64,000 nucleotides of DNA from Rhodospirillales bacterium 70-18 (GCA_001899585.1 MKWE01000043.1:4629-68628), one strand, 5' to 3'. Counted from the stretch's first letter, positions 1-9,471 are shown. The notes: generated by a model from the letters alone, not told the origin. Made by a program: numbers and translations.

Positions 1-147
1 TTGGACTTGCGGTAGGGTAGCGCAACCCCCGCCGATCCGCCGCCGCACGATGCTCCGCAGTCCACGCCATGACACACTCCGCGAATCGCCCACGCAGAGC
101 AGCGAATCACATCAGACTCCCACGACTCAACTTCTTTCCGGAGCGGC

Positions 148-957
148 TCTAAGGCTGGACGATGGCGGGCTGCGGTCCCTACCGGAGATTTATCATCGAC
201 ACACATCCTGAAGCCCGACAACGACAAAGTGCTCTTCGGCAGCGTGCAGAATGAGGCGCTGTGCATGGTCCTGGCACGGCGCGTGGGCCTTCGCGTCGCA
301 GAGGTGATCACCGGTCGGGCCGGTGCACGCAGCTACCTCCTGGTCACCCGCTTCGATCGCATCCGGCACAGCACCGCATGGGCGCGGCTTCACCAGGAAG
401 ATTTCTGCCAGGCGCTCGGCAAACCCCCGGCGGCAAAATATCAGCGGAACCAGACCGGCATCCCCGGCCCGTCGATCCGGGACATGTTTGATATCGTGCG
501 GCGCCACGCGCCAGGTCCGTCCATCTTACGGCTGCTTGATGCTGTGATCCTCAATGTCCTGCTCTGCAACACGGATGCCCATGCCAAGAATTATTCGCTG
601 CTCCTGCAAGGCCGTACGCGTGTGGAACTCGCACCACTCTTCGATCTGATGTGCGCTGACATGTGGGACAGCGTCACGCGGAACATGGCGCAGGAGATCG
701 GCGGAACGAATCGTGGCGATCAGCTGACCGCAAAGTATTGGAGACGACTCGCCGAAGACGCACAAACCAACCCGACGGCGACGCTTCGTCGCGTCAGGCA
801 ATGGCCGGACCGGGTCGAAAGGGAGATTGATGCCGCCGTCACGGAGGTCCGCGCAATGCCGGCCGGCGACCACAGCATGCTGATGGCCTTCGCCGAAGCC
901 ATCCGCGCCCGATGCCGACGTGTCCGTACCAATCTGGAAGCCAACGCGGAGACGTAG
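148..957 (+). pseudogene. HipA-type kinase toxin, C-terminal fragment
   Basis: The reading frame gives the C-terminal part of a HipA-family Ser/Thr kinase (toxin half of HipAB modules). The P-loop-like strand reads STHILKPDND, the catalytic loop CNTDAHAKNYS, and the metal-binding strand LAPLFDLM. HipA proteins are usually about 400-440 aa; only about 260 aa remain, and the N-terminal subdomain and any HipB antitoxin gene are absent. The frame stays open upstream to a stop at about base 70 without a credible start; the first ATG (229) lies inside the kinase fold, after THILKP. It is therefore most likely a truncated relic in an IS-rich area. The family call is firm; functionality is unlikely. 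Confidence 0.75.
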
Positions 958-1071
958 CCGTCCGGTCGCTTGCGCGGCGCAACGCAAGAATCCACCGTAC
1001 GGGCGCGTGTCGGGAAGTCTCGAGGCGCGGGTCGCCTTGTCTCCCGTGTACGATTGCCGCCGCACCGGGGA

Positions 1072-1773
1072 TCACTGCACAGGCGACGAATGAACCTTCG
1101 TGTCGGCCCGCGCCAGCAGCCTTGCAACGGTCGTGTGCGTCCAGTTCGCGCCACCGCGTGGCGCGGGGGTTCCCTGATCGGTAAGGGCTCGTGCCAGGCC
1201 AATATTCGTTGTGACTCCGGCCGCCCGTGGCGCCTCAACTTCCAGGAGGAGCCGATATGCGGTTCGGTCGGCCGTCGCCGCGCGCTCCAGAGTCGCGGCA
1301 CCAGCGCAGGGCGGCTTCCCTGATCGCCAGCTCCTGTCACCGCCCAGAACGCGCCTGCGCGCCTTCGCGGCCGCCAAGGCGAGCTTCGCGCGCTCGCTGA
1401 TGAGCTCCCGTTCCTTCTGCGCCATGGCGGCGTAGATGCGCATCATCAGATCGTCGGCGCCTGGCATGTCAGCGGTGCGAATGGAGTATCCGTCCTCCAG
1501 AAGCTGCGACAAGGTGTGCGCCCTGCGGGTAATGCGGTCCAACCGCGCAGCCACCAGCACCGCACCGATCTGCCGACATCGTAGCAGCGCCGCCTGGAAG
1601 CCTGCACGATGGTCGTCCTTGCCACTGGCGATGTCGGAGTGCTGCGCCACCAGCGTCCAACCCTGGGCGGTCACGAAGGCCCGCACGGTCGCCTGCTGAA
1701 CTTCCAGGTCGAGGCCGCTATGGCCCTGTTCGGTGGTGGAGACCCGGTAGAGGGCGACGGCTAAGCACCCCAA
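1072..1773 (-). pseudogene. Serine resolvase, N-terminus clipped by IS630 remnant
   Basis: The protein begins within the canonical resolvase motif ALYRVSTTEQG (catalytic Ser in RVST). It continues with LDRITRRAHTLSQLLEDG, AMAQKERELISERAKLAL and a C-terminal DNA-binding segment ending GANWTHTTVARLLAR. This is the usual layout of a roughly 230-aa site-specific serine recombinase. The reading frame runs on upstream, but those extra residues are antisense to an IS630 transposase fragment, so the native start was removed. A TTG at 1773 could restart translation, but no Shine-Dalgarno sequence precedes it. The catalytic and DNA-binding parts look complete, so activity from the TTG is conceivable though unproven. 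Confidence 0.7.
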
Positions 1774-2049
1774 CGTGCTTAAGTGGCTGGCGCGACATCC
1801 CCGATTCACCTTCCATTTCACGCCGACCTCCGCCTCGTGGATCAATACAGTCGAGGGCTTCTTCGCCAGACTGACCAAGCGCCGGCTGAGGCGCGGCGTG
1901 TTCCATTCTCTCGTCGCCCTGCAGGCTGCCATCAACCGCTTCCTCTTCGAGGCCAACGAAAACCCCAACCCTTCCAGTGGACAAAGGACCCCGACAAAAT
2001 CATCGCCGCAGTCAGGCGTGGGCACCAAGCGTTAGATTCGATCCACTAG
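1751..2049 (+). mobile_element. IS630-family transposase 3' remnant
   Basis: The plus strand encodes the C-terminal DDE region of an IS630-type transposase: WLARHPRFTFHFTPTSASW, VEGFFARLTKRRL and LQAAINRFLFEAN. It then shifts frame near 1960 into PDKIIAAVRRGHQALDSIH and a TAG stop. The 5' two thirds of the element are missing and the open part is frameshifted, so it is inactive. It abuts and truncates the resolvase gene on the opposite strand. Confidence 0.8.
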
Positions 2050-2160
2050 ATTGCCCATCGAGGCAGGGCCCAGACTCGCGCCTGCCGAGGGCACGTTGCT
2101 TTGACAGAGCCCCATCAGCTTCACCATAGTGGGGATCGCCGATAAACTTAGGGGGGATCG

Positions 2161-3669
2161 ATGACGAGAACTTCCTTGCGTTCGAAGATGGCCATCATTT
2201 CCCTGACGGCGGCCATGGCGCTGGCGCTACCAGCGCGGGCGGATCAGAAGCTGTTTGTGGTTGATCTAGCGAGCGATCCCGCCTCGCTCGACCCGCAGGT
2301 GCAATGGGACCCGGACAGCTATGCCGTCTACCGTAATATCTTCGACAACCTGGTGACGCGCGACGCGAGCGGGAAGATCGTGGGCCAGGTCGCCTCGGCC
2401 TGGCATTACAAGTCGCCCACCGAAATCGTCTTCACCATCCGCAGCGGCATCCATTTCCAGGACGGCAGCGCGCTCACGCCGGAGGATGTGGTCTATTCCG
2501 TCAAGCGCATCACCAACCCCGCCTTCAAGAGCCCTCAGCTCAGCCAGTTCGACCAGATCACCGGCGCCGAGGTCTCCGGCCCCAACGAAGTGACGCTGAG
2601 CACCAAGACGCCGTACCCCGTCCTTCTCGCCCAGCTGGTCAAGCTTTCCATCGTCCCCAAGGCCTATGTCGAGAAACTCGGCGATACGGCGTTCAACCAG
2701 GCGCCAATGGGAAGCGGACCATATCGTCTTGTCTCCCGCACGCGCGGGGTGAAGATGGTGCTTGCAGCAAACGAGGGCTATTGGCGCGGCAAGCCGCCCT
2801 TCCCCGCGGTCGAAATGCACCCAGTGCCGCAGGAGTCGACGCGCATCGCCGATGTACGGACCGGCAAGGCGGACATCACACGTATCCTCTCCACCGACGA
2901 CGCCGACGCATTACACACCGACAGCCAGGTGAAAGTGCTGTGGACGCCGACCGAGCGGGTGACGATGTTGACGCTCAACGCGCTTACCGGGCCCATGCAG
3001 GATGTGCGCGTGCGTGAAGCCGCGGCAATGGCGATCGACAGGAAGACGCTGGTCGAGGCGCTACTACGCGGCTACGCCAAGCCGGTGAACGAACCGCTCA
3101 CGCCGGCGAGCGTCGGGTTCGATCCCAACATTGCCGATTACGGCTACAATCCGGATCGGGCCCGCGCGCTGCTGAAGGAAGCCGGAGTCACGCCGCAGAC
3201 GAAGTTTGAATTCCTCACCTCGCCGGTGTTCGACCAGCGCGTGGTGCAGGCGCTGCAGCAGATGCTGGGCGATGTCGGGATCAACGCAAAGATCGTGACC
3301 GTCGACATCGCGACCTACCTGAAGCTGCGCCAGGCATCGCCGCAGGAGGCGGGGGATGTGTCCTATTTCCGCTGGTCCTGCGGGTGCCAGGACGCCGATG
3401 GCACGCTGTTCCCGCTCTTCCACAGCTCCAGCCAGTGGGCGAAGTACAAGAACGCAGATGTGGATGCGGCGCTGAGCGCTGCGCGGGCGACGCTGGAACC
3501 GCAGCAACGGCTCGCGGAGTACGCCAAGGCGCTGGAGCTGATCCACAAGGATGTGGCGGTGGTGCCGTTGTTCCAGGACGTGGTGATGTTCGCCGCGCGC
3601 AAGCAGGTGCAGTTCCAGCCGACGGCGGACGAGAGCTTCTTCCTGTTCCCGATGCGTTGGAAGCCGTAG
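2161..3669 (+). CDS. Peptide ABC transporter substrate-binding protein (SBP_bac_5), copy 1
   Basis: This 502-aa periplasmic binding protein belongs to the DppA/OppA family. A signal peptide precedes a probable cleavage after ALPARA (about residue 27). The family signatures follow: DPQVQW, NIFDNLVTRD, FTIRSGIHFQDGS, and the C-terminal LFPLFHSSSQWAKY region. The ATG follows a strong purine-rich ribosome site (aggggggatcg). It converges with dppF, whose stop lies only 11 bases away on the other strand, so it is a separate transcription unit from dppBCDF. Residues from NIFDNLV to APMGSGP are almost base-for-base identical to the inverted copy 2 gene, whereas both flanks are clearly diverged. Substrate class is peptides or related solutes by family. 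Confidence 0.9.
   Translation: MTRTSLRSKMAIISLTAAMALALPARADQKLFVVDLASDPASLDPQVQWDPDSYAVYRNIFDNLVTRDASGKIVGQVASAWHYKSPTEIVFTIRSGIHFQDGSALTPEDVVYSVKRITNPAFKSPQLSQFDQITGAEVSGPNEVTLSTKTPYPVLLAQLVKLSIVPKAYVEKLGDTAFNQAPMGSGPYRLVSRTRGVKMVLAANEGYWRGKPPFPAVEMHPVPQESTRIADVRTGKADITRILSTDDADALHTDSQVKVLWTPTERVTMLTLNALTGPMQDVRVREAAAMAIDRKTLVEALLRGYAKPVNEPLTPASVGFDPNIADYGYNPDRARALLKEAGVTPQTKFEFLTSPVFDQRVVQALQQMLGDVGINAKIVTVDIATYLKLRQASPQEAGDVSYFRWSCGCQDADGTLFPLFHSSSQWAKYKNADVDAALSAARATLEPQQRLAEYAKALELIHKDVAVVPLFQDVVMFAARKQVQFQPTADESFFLFPMRWKP
2334..2710 (+). repeat. Inverted near-identical tract, left arm
   Basis: This 377-bp stretch inside SBP copy 1 matches the reverse complement of 8352-8728 inside SBP copy 2 with only about three mismatches by eye. 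Outside the tract the two genes are roughly half identical at protein level. This points to recent gene conversion or recombination. Confidence 0.9.
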
Positions 3670-3680
3670 CCGCACCGAGG

Positions 3681-4658
3681 TCAGGCCGGGCTTTCCTCAG
3701 CGCGGTGGCAGGCGACCATCGTCTCGCCGAGGGGGCGCCAGATCGGCACCTCCTCGCGGCAGCGGGCGACGGCCATCGGGCAGCGGGTGTGGAACACACA
3801 GCCAGGTGGCGGCGCGGCAGGGCTCGGGATTTCGCCTTGCAACGGCACGCGGGGTTTCGCTCGCTGCAGTTCCGGGTCCGGCTCAGGCGCCGCGGCGAGG
3901 AGGGCACGAGTATAGGGGTGGCGCGGCGTCGCGTAGAGGGCGTCACGCGGCGCAAGTTCCACCAGGTGGCCGAGATACATCACTGCCACCCGGTCGCAGA
4001 CATGCCGCACCACGGCGAGATCGTGCGAGACGAACAGGCAGGCCATGGCGTGGCTCTGTTGCAGTTCCACGAACAGGTTCAGGATTTGCGCACGCACCGA
4101 CACGTCGAGCGCCGAGACCGGCTCGTCGCAGACAAGCAGGGTCGGGCGCAGGGCGAGCGCGCGGGCGATGACGATGCGCTGACGCTGGCCGCCGGAAAAT
4201 TGGTGCGGGTAGCGCGAAGCATGTTCTGGCCGCAGCCCGACCTCGCTGAGTAGGGCAGCGACGCGGGCTTCCAGCGCACGCCCGCGCGCAAGGCCGCGCA
4301 CCAGGAGTGGCTCGCCGATCGCCGCACCCACGGTCATGCGGGGGTTGAGTGAGGTCGCGAGGTCCTGGAACACCATCTGCGCCTTGGCGCGGATGGCGCG
4401 CAGCGTATGTGTGGTCGCGCCAGCGATGGGCGTACCCGCAACGCGCACCTCCCCGCGCGTGGGCCGCACCAGGCCGACGACGGCGTTCGCAACGGTGGAC
4501 TTGCCGCAGCCGCTCTCGCCCACCAGGCCGAGCGTCTCGCGCTCTGCCACGCTGAAGGAGACGCCGTCCACTGCGCGCACGGGTGGGCCGTGGCGGGCGG
4601 GGAAGTGCACCACGAGACTCTCGACAGCAAGAGCGGGGACGGAGAGCTCGGAGGTCAT
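3681..4658 (-). CDS. dppF: Dipeptide/oligopeptide ABC transporter ATPase (DppF type)
   Basis: This 325-aa ATPase energises peptide import at the inner face of the membrane. Walker A is GESGCGKST (about 47-55), the signature FSGGQRQR (about 154-161) and Walker B LLVCDEP (about 174-180). The Opp/Dpp-specific C-terminal extension carries the cysteine cluster CVFHTRCPMAVARC. The chosen ATG (4658) overlaps the dppD stop as ATGA; the open frame extends far upstream but only as antisense or out-of-frame dppD sequence. It is the last gene of the minus-strand operon SBP2-dppB-dppC-dppD-dppF. The symbol reflects family and gene order; substrate specificity is not determined. Confidence 0.88.
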   Translation of the reverse strand: MTSELSVPALAVESLVVHFPARHGPPVRAVDGVSFSVAERETLGLVGESGCGKSTVANAVVGLVRPTRGEVRVAGTPIAGATTHTLRAIRAKAQMVFQDLATSLNPRMTVGAAIGEPLLVRGLARGRALEARVAALLSEVGLRPEHASRYPHQFSGGQRQRIVIARALALRPTLLVCDEPVSALDVSVRAQILNLFVELQQSHAMACLFVSHDLAVVRHVCDRVAVMYLGHLVELAPRDALYATPRHPYTRALLAAAPEPDPELQRAKPRVPLQGEIPSPAAPPPGCVFHTRCPMAVARCREEVPIWRPLGETMVACHRAEESPA

Positions 4659-5617
4659 GCCAGGCGCTCCGTGTGCCAACAGGCGACGGAATGGCCTTCC
4701 TCGGTCTCGCGCAGCGGCGGTGGCTCGGCGGCACAATGGGCGTCGGCGAAGGGGCAGCGGCCGGCGAAGCGGCAGCCGGGCCCGTATTCCGCCGGTTGCG
4801 GCACGCTGCCTTCGATCACCGCGAGGCGGGATTTCGGCACGTCGGCAAGGCGCGGGATCGCGGCCAGCAGCAGCGCGGTGTAGGGGTGGCGTGGCCGGGC
4901 AAACACCGCTGTGGTCGACCCGATTTCGGCGATGCGGCCGGCATACATCACGGCGACGCGCTCCGCGATATCGGCGACCACGCCCATGTCGTGGGTGATG
5001 AGCACGATAGCGGTGCCGCGCTCGGCGGCGAGGCGCCGCAGCAGGTCCAGGATCTGCGCCTGGATGGTCACGTCCAGCGCCGTTGTGGGCTCGTCGGCGA
5101 CCAGCACCGCGGGGCGGCCGATGAGCGCCGAGGCGATCATCACGCGCTGGCACATGCCGCCCGAAAGCTCAAAAGGGTATTGGTCGATGCGCCGGAGTGG
5201 GTCCGCAATCCCAACCTCGGTCAACATGCGATGCACCGCCTCGCGTGCCTCGCCGCCCGCGAGACCGCTGGCCTCGCTCACCTGGGCGCCCACGGGGGAG
5301 AGCGGATCGAGCGCGGCCTGGGGCTCCTGGAATATCATGGAGATGCGACGGCCACGCAGCTGGCGCATTCGGCGTTCCGGCAGCGATGTCACGTCTTCGC
5401 CCTCGAGGAGAATGCGCCCGGCGGTCCGGCGCACCGGGCCCGGCAGCAACTGCATCAGCGCCAGCGCGGTGATCGACTTGCCGCAGCCGCTTTCGCCGAC
5501 GAGCGCCATAACCTCGCCGGGGGCAACGCTGAAGGCGACCCCGTCCACCACGTTCACTCCGCCGATGGCCAGTGTGAGGCCGGAGACCTCCAGGGCCGCA
5601 GCCATTGTCGCGCTCAT
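4655..5617 (-). CDS. dppD: Dipeptide/oligopeptide ABC transporter ATPase (DppD type)
   Basis: This 320-aa ATPase partners DppF. Walker A is GESGCGKS (about 41-48), the Q-loop MIFQEPQ, the signature LSGGMCQRV (about 151-159; the residue after GGM is Cys rather than the usual Arg) and Walker B VLVADEPTTALD. The C-terminal extension has the cysteine-containing segment GCRFAGRCPFADAHC. The start at MSATMAAALEV overlaps the dppC stop by ATGA, and its own stop overlaps the dppF start the same way, so translation of the four genes is coupled. Confidence 0.88.
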   Translation of the reverse strand: MSATMAAALEVSGLTLAIGGVNVVDGVAFSVAPGEVMALVGESGCGKSITALALMQLLPGPVRRTAGRILLEGEDVTSLPERRMRQLRGRRISMIFQEPQAALDPLSPVGAQVSEASGLAGGEAREAVHRMLTEVGIADPLRRIDQYPFELSGGMCQRVMIASALIGRPAVLVADEPTTALDVTIQAQILDLLRRLAAERGTAIVLITHDMGVVADIAERVAVMYAGRIAEIGSTTAVFARPRHPYTALLLAAIPRLADVPKSRLAVIEGSVPQPAEYGPGCRFAGRCPFADAHCAAEPPPLRETEEGHSVACWHTERLA

Positions 5618-6450
5618 CGCGACTGCGCCCGCGGGTCGACACGATCGCGCAGCCAATCCCCGAGGAGATTGACACCGAGCACGACGCCGAACAGGCAGAG
5701 GCCCGGGAAAAGGGTCATCCACCAGGCCCGCGAGACGTAGTTTTGGCCTTCGCTCATGATCGAGCCCCAGGAGGGATAGGGCGGCTGGACGCCGAGGCCG
5801 AGGAAGGAGAGCCCGGCTTCGAACAGGATCATCAGGCCGAACTCCGTGGTGGCCACGACCATCAGCGGCCCGGCGATGTTGGGCAGGACGTGGCGCAGCA
5901 GGATGCGCGGCGCGCGGGCGCCGGCCATTTCGGCGGCCCGGATATAGGGCAGCGTCGCGACCTGGAGCGTTTGCGCAAAGGCGACGCGGGTGTAGCGCGG
6001 CCAGCGCGTGAGGCCGAGCACGAGAATGAGGTTGGTGAAGCTCGGTCCGAGCACGGCCACAGTCAGCACCGCGAGCAGGATGGCAGGGATGGAGAGCACG
6101 ATATCGACGATGCGCATGATGACGATCGCGCTCCAGCCGCGGAACCACCCGGCGATCAGCCCGAACACCGTGCCCGAGAGCAGCGAGACCGAGACCGACA
6201 GCGTGCCGACGATAAGCGAGGCGCGGGCCCCTTCGAGGATGCGGGAGAACACGTCCCGCCCGAGATCGTCGGTACCCAGCAGGAACAATCCGGCCGATGG
6301 ACTCGTTGTCAGCGGCGGGCGCAGCCGCAGCAGCAGTATCTGACGCAGCGGGTCATGCGGCGCGATCCACGGCGCCAGCGCCGCCGAGAGCACGTAGACC
6401 GCGAGCAGAACGAGGATCGTCGTGATCCCGGGGGTGAGGCGCAGGTTCAA
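5614..6450 (-). CDS. dppC: Dipeptide ABC transporter permease (DppC type)
   Basis: This 278-aa inner-membrane permease has the N-terminal anchor TTILVLLAVYVLSAALAPW. The periplasmic segment HFLGTDDLGRD-type motif is seen as LLGTDDLGRDVFSRIL. The ABC-contacting EAA-like loop reads YIRAAEMAGARAPRILLRHVLPN. Five to six hydrophobic segments are apparent, as expected for DppC. It overlaps dppB upstream and dppD downstream by four bases each. Confidence 0.87.
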   Translation of the reverse strand: MNLRLTPGITTILVLLAVYVLSAALAPWIAPHDPLRQILLLRLRPPLTTSPSAGLFLLGTDDLGRDVFSRILEGARASLIVGTLSVSVSLLSGTVFGLIAGWFRGWSAIVIMRIVDIVLSIPAILLAVLTVAVLGPSFTNLILVLGLTRWPRYTRVAFAQTLQVATLPYIRAAEMAGARAPRILLRHVLPNIAGPLMVVATTEFGLMILFEAGLSFLGLGVQPPYPSWGSIMSEGQNYVSRAWWMTLFPGLCLFGVVLGVNLLGDWLRDRVDPRAQSR

Positions 6451-7367
6451 GTGCCGGTCCGGATGCGGGGGTCGATGACAGCATAGACAAGGTCGGCCAG
6501 GAGGTTCATCGCGATGAACACCACGGAGACGAACAGCACCACCGCCTGCACCACCAGAAAGTCGCGTGCCGCGATGGCCTGGATCGCGAGCTGGCCGATG
6601 CCGGGCCAGGCGAACACGGTCTCCACGATCACGGCGCCGGCGAGCAGGTTGCCGATTTCGAGTGCGGCGACGGTAACGACGGGGATGGCGGCGTTGCGGG
6701 CGACGTGGCGAGCGACGACGGTGGCGAGCGACAGGCCACGTGCGCGCGAAGCCGCCACGTAGTCGCGCGAGAGCTCGTCCAACACCGCGATGCGGGTCAT
6801 GCGCGCAAAGCCCGCCATGCTGAGCGCGCCGAGCGCAACCGAGGGCATGATCAGCGACGAGATGCCCTCGACGCCCGAGGTTGGCAGCCAGCCGAGGATA
6901 ACGCCGAAGAACAGGATCATCAGGATGCCGGACCAGAAGGTGGGCATGCTCTGGCCGGCCAGGACGATGACGGCCAGCGCGCGCTCCAGCAGCGAGCCGC
7001 GCCGGACCGCCATGGCCACCCCCGCGGGGATGCCGAAACCGAGCGCAACCAGCAGCGCGCCGCCCGCGAGCTCCAGCGTGTAGGGAATGCGCGCGCCGAG
7101 GATGCCGGCCACCGGCATGCGCTGGACCAGCGATTCACCGAGATCGCCCCGCAGGAGCTGCTGCAAGTAGGTGGCGTACTGCACGAGCAGCGGCTGGTCG
7201 AAGCCGAGCTGGTGGCGCAGCTCGGCGATCTGCTGCGCGGTCGCATCTTGCGGCACCAGCAGCAGGGTCGGGTCGCCGGACAGCCGCATCAGGAAGAAGA
7301 CGAGCGTCAGCACGCCGAAGGTGGTGACGATCGCCTGCAGCAGGCGGCTGGCGATGTGGCGCGACAA
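6447..7367 (-). CDS. dppB: Dipeptide ABC transporter permease (DppB type)
   Basis: This 306-aa permease has the DppB N-terminus (RLLQAIVTTFGVLTLVFFLMRLSGDP) followed by about six membrane segments. The EAA loop is YVAASRARGLSLATVVARHVARN. The reading frame starts at a TTG (7365-7367), 31 bases after the SBP2 stop. It is the first permease gene in the operon and forms the translocation channel with DppC. Confidence 0.87.
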   Translation of the reverse strand: MSRHIASRLLQAIVTTFGVLTLVFFLMRLSGDPTLLLVPQDATAQQIAELRHQLGFDQPLLVQYATYLQQLLRGDLGESLVQRMPVAGILGARIPYTLELAGGALLVALGFGIPAGVAMAVRRGSLLERALAVIVLAGQSMPTFWSGILMILFFGVILGWLPTSGVEGISSLIMPSVALGALSMAGFARMTRIAVLDELSRDYVAASRARGLSLATVVARHVARNAAIPVVTVAALEIGNLLAGAVIVETVFAWPGIGQLAIQAIAARDFLVVQAVVLFVSVVFIAMNLLADLVYAVIDPRIRTGT

Positions 7368-7398
7368 GCGCGCGGCCTCCCGCCGCTACCAACGCCCC

Positions 7399-8901
7399 CT
7401 ATTTCCAGCTCATGTCCATGATGAAGAAGGCCTCGTTGGGCGTGGGCGTCCATTGCAACTGCTGGCGTGCAGCGTAGAGCGCGTCTGCCTGGTACAGACC
7501 GATGCCGGGCACGTCGCGATGCAGGATCTCGAAGGCCGTCTTGTAGTCGGCGAGACGCAGCTTTTCATCCAGCGTCTGGCGCGCGGCATCCACCGCCTTG
7601 TCGAATTCGGGGTTGGCGTATTTCGACCAGATGCTGCCGGAGTGGAACAGCGGCCAGATCGTGCCGTCCGCATCCTGGCAGGCGCAGGACCACAGGCCGA
7701 AGCCGAGGCTGCCGGCGTTCTCAGGCGTGCCCTGGCGGTCCCGCAGATAGGTCGGCTGGTCAACCTGATGGATCTCCACCTTGAGGCCGACCTGGTTCAG
7801 CATCTGCTGGATCGCCTGGATCATGTTCTGCGGATAGGCGGGCGAGGTGAGGAAGGGCAGCACTGCGCCCTCGGCACCCGCCTCCTTGATCAGCGCCTTG
7901 GCCTTCTTCGGGTCGTAGGACCAACCCGGCACATCCGGCGTATAGCCGAAGCTCGCTGGCGTGAGCATGATGTTGACAGGCTTGCCGTAGCCGCCGAGCA
8001 GGGCGGAGATGAGGCCGTCGCGATCGATCGCCATGGCGATGGCCTGGCGCACGCGCACATCCTTCCCCGGCCCCCATTGGGCGTTGATGAACAGGTAGCC
8101 TGTCCGCTCGGTCGGCGTGGCGAGCACCTTCACCGTGTGGTCGGATTTGAGCGCCTCCGCGTCATCCGGCGTGATCTGCTGGACGATGTCGGCGATGCCG
8201 CTGCGCAGGTCGGCGACGCGGGTCGCGACCTGCGGTACGACGCGGAAGACAACTCTCGCGAAGGGCGGCTTGCCGCCCCAATATCCGTCGTTGGCAACGA
8301 GTATGGACTGCACGCCATGCTGCCAGTTCTCCAGCTTGTACGGTCCGCTCCCCATTGGCGCCTGGTTGAACGCCGTATCGCCGAGTTTCTCGACATAGGC
8401 CTTGGGGACGATGGAAAGCTTGACCAGCTGGGCGAGAAGGACGGGGTACGGCGTCTTGGTGCTCAGCGTCACTTCGTTGGGGCCGGAGACCTCGGCGCCG
8501 GTGATCTGGTCGAACTGGCTGAGCTGAGGGCTCTTGAAGGCGGGGTTGGTGATGCGCCTGACGGAATAGACCACATCCTCCGGCGTGAGCGCGCTGCCGT
8601 CCTGGAAATGGATGTCGCTGCGGATGGTGAAGACGATCTCGGTGGGCGACTTGTAATGCCAGGCCGAGGCGACCTGGCCCACGATCTTCCCGCTCGCGTC
8701 GCGCGTCACCAGGTTGTCGAAGATATTGCGGTAGACGGCATAGCTGAAGCTGTCCCACTGCACCTGCGGATCCATGGTGGCCACGTCTCCGGGGAGGTCG
8801 ACCGTAAGGGTCGTCTTCGGCGTGGCCTGGGACCACGCGGGGTCCGCAAAACAGATGCCCGCCATCGTCGCCGCCAGCACCGCCATCCGCATCCCGCGCA
8901 T
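7399..8901 (-). CDS. Peptide ABC transporter substrate-binding protein (SBP_bac_5), copy 2
   Basis: This 500-aa SBP_bac_5 protein is the first gene of the dpp operon and the obvious partner of DppBCDF. A signal peptide (MRGMRMAVLAATMAGICFA, probable cleavage after DPAWSQA) precedes the family signatures DPQVQWDSFSY and NIFDNLVTRD. The C-terminus reads TIWPLFHSGSIWSKY. The ATG follows a good ribosome site (ggagggg, about 6 bases upstream). Its central N-terminal part is almost identical to the plus-strand SBP copy 1. N- and C-terminal parts differ, suggesting different ligands built on a shared block. Confidence 0.9.
   Translation of the reverse strand: MRGMRMAVLAATMAGICFADPAWSQATPKTTLTVDLPGDVATMDPQVQWDSFSYAVYRNIFDNLVTRDASGKIVGQVASAWHYKSPTEIVFTIRSDIHFQDGSALTPEDVVYSVRRITNPAFKSPQLSQFDQITGAEVSGPNEVTLSTKTPYPVLLAQLVKLSIVPKAYVEKLGDTAFNQAPMGSGPYKLENWQHGVQSILVANDGYWGGKPPFARVVFRVVPQVATRVADLRSGIADIVQQITPDDAEALKSDHTVKVLATPTERTGYLFINAQWGPGKDVRVRQAIAMAIDRDGLISALLGGYGKPVNIMLTPASFGYTPDVPGWSYDPKKAKALIKEAGAEGAVLPFLTSPAYPQNMIQAIQQMLNQVGLKVEIHQVDQPTYLRDRQGTPENAGSLGFGLWSCACQDADGTIWPLFHSGSIWSKYANPEFDKAVDAARQTLDEKLRLADYKTAFEILHRDVPGIGLYQADALYAARQQLQWTPTPNEAFFIMDMSWK
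8352..8728 (-). repeat. Inverted near-identical tract, right arm
   Basis: This is the partner of 2334-2710 in opposite orientation (377 bp, about three mismatches). The arms enclose the 3' parts of both binding-protein genes and all of dppBCDF. Recombination between them would invert the segment. Confidence 0.9.
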
Positions 8902-9036
8902 ATCGCCCCTCCGCCGGCTGTGAAACCTCGAAACTGTGATCGCGCTTCAGCGCACTGTCAAAGCACCTGCGCTCGCAGCAAGCTTCGCCCGGTACCCTTC
9001 CCCGGTGGGCAATCCGTTCAAGCGGCTCGATGGCAC

Positions 9037-9265
9037 TGAACCGCTCCGGGTTTGTCGGAGGCTCCAACTCCTGGGAAGGTGGAGCGATGACGAGCAAGAC
9101 GACGAACAGGATTTCTCCCGAGGTGCCTGATCGCGCGGTTCGAATGGTATTGGATCACGGGCGCGAGCACCCGTCGCGTTGGGCGGCGATCGTCTCGATC
9201 GCGGCCAAGGCCGGCTGGGCGGGGCAGATGCTCAACGAATGGCTCAAGAAGGCGGAGCGCGATAC
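9037..9265 (+). mobile_element. IS3-family 5' remnant (OrfA N-terminus)
   Basis: An IS3-like terminal sequence (tgaaccgctccgggtttgtc) precedes an ATG at 9087. The following frame reads [20 protein letters not shown], then [16 protein letters not shown] and [11 protein letters not shown], which is the HTH part of an IS3 OrfA. The frame is lost at about 9265, where an IS481-type fragment in opposite orientation begins. OrfB is absent. Confidence 0.8.
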
Positions 9266-9470
9266 CGAGCTGCGCCGCTTCCACTTGGCGACGGTCTTCT
9301 GGTTGATCCCGTAGCGCTTGGCCAGGGCCCTCAGGCTCTCTTGACCATGCTGTATCCCTCGACGGACTGCCTCTGTCGTCGTGGCGCTTCCGTGCAGAAC
9401 CTGACCCATGGTGCCTCCTTCCACTCCCGCGAAAAGACTGCCCATCAAACCCTGGGATCAAACACCTGGT
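9266..9470 (-). mobile_element. IS481-type transposase 5' remnant
   Basis: On the minus strand, from the ATG at 9409, the protein starts [20 protein letters not shown] and runs through [20 protein letters not shown]. This is the HTH N-terminus of an IS481-like transposase. It stops matching at the junction with the IS3 remnant, so only about 48 residues survive. Two different elements are fused head to head. Confidence 0.78.
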
Positions 9471-9471
9471 A

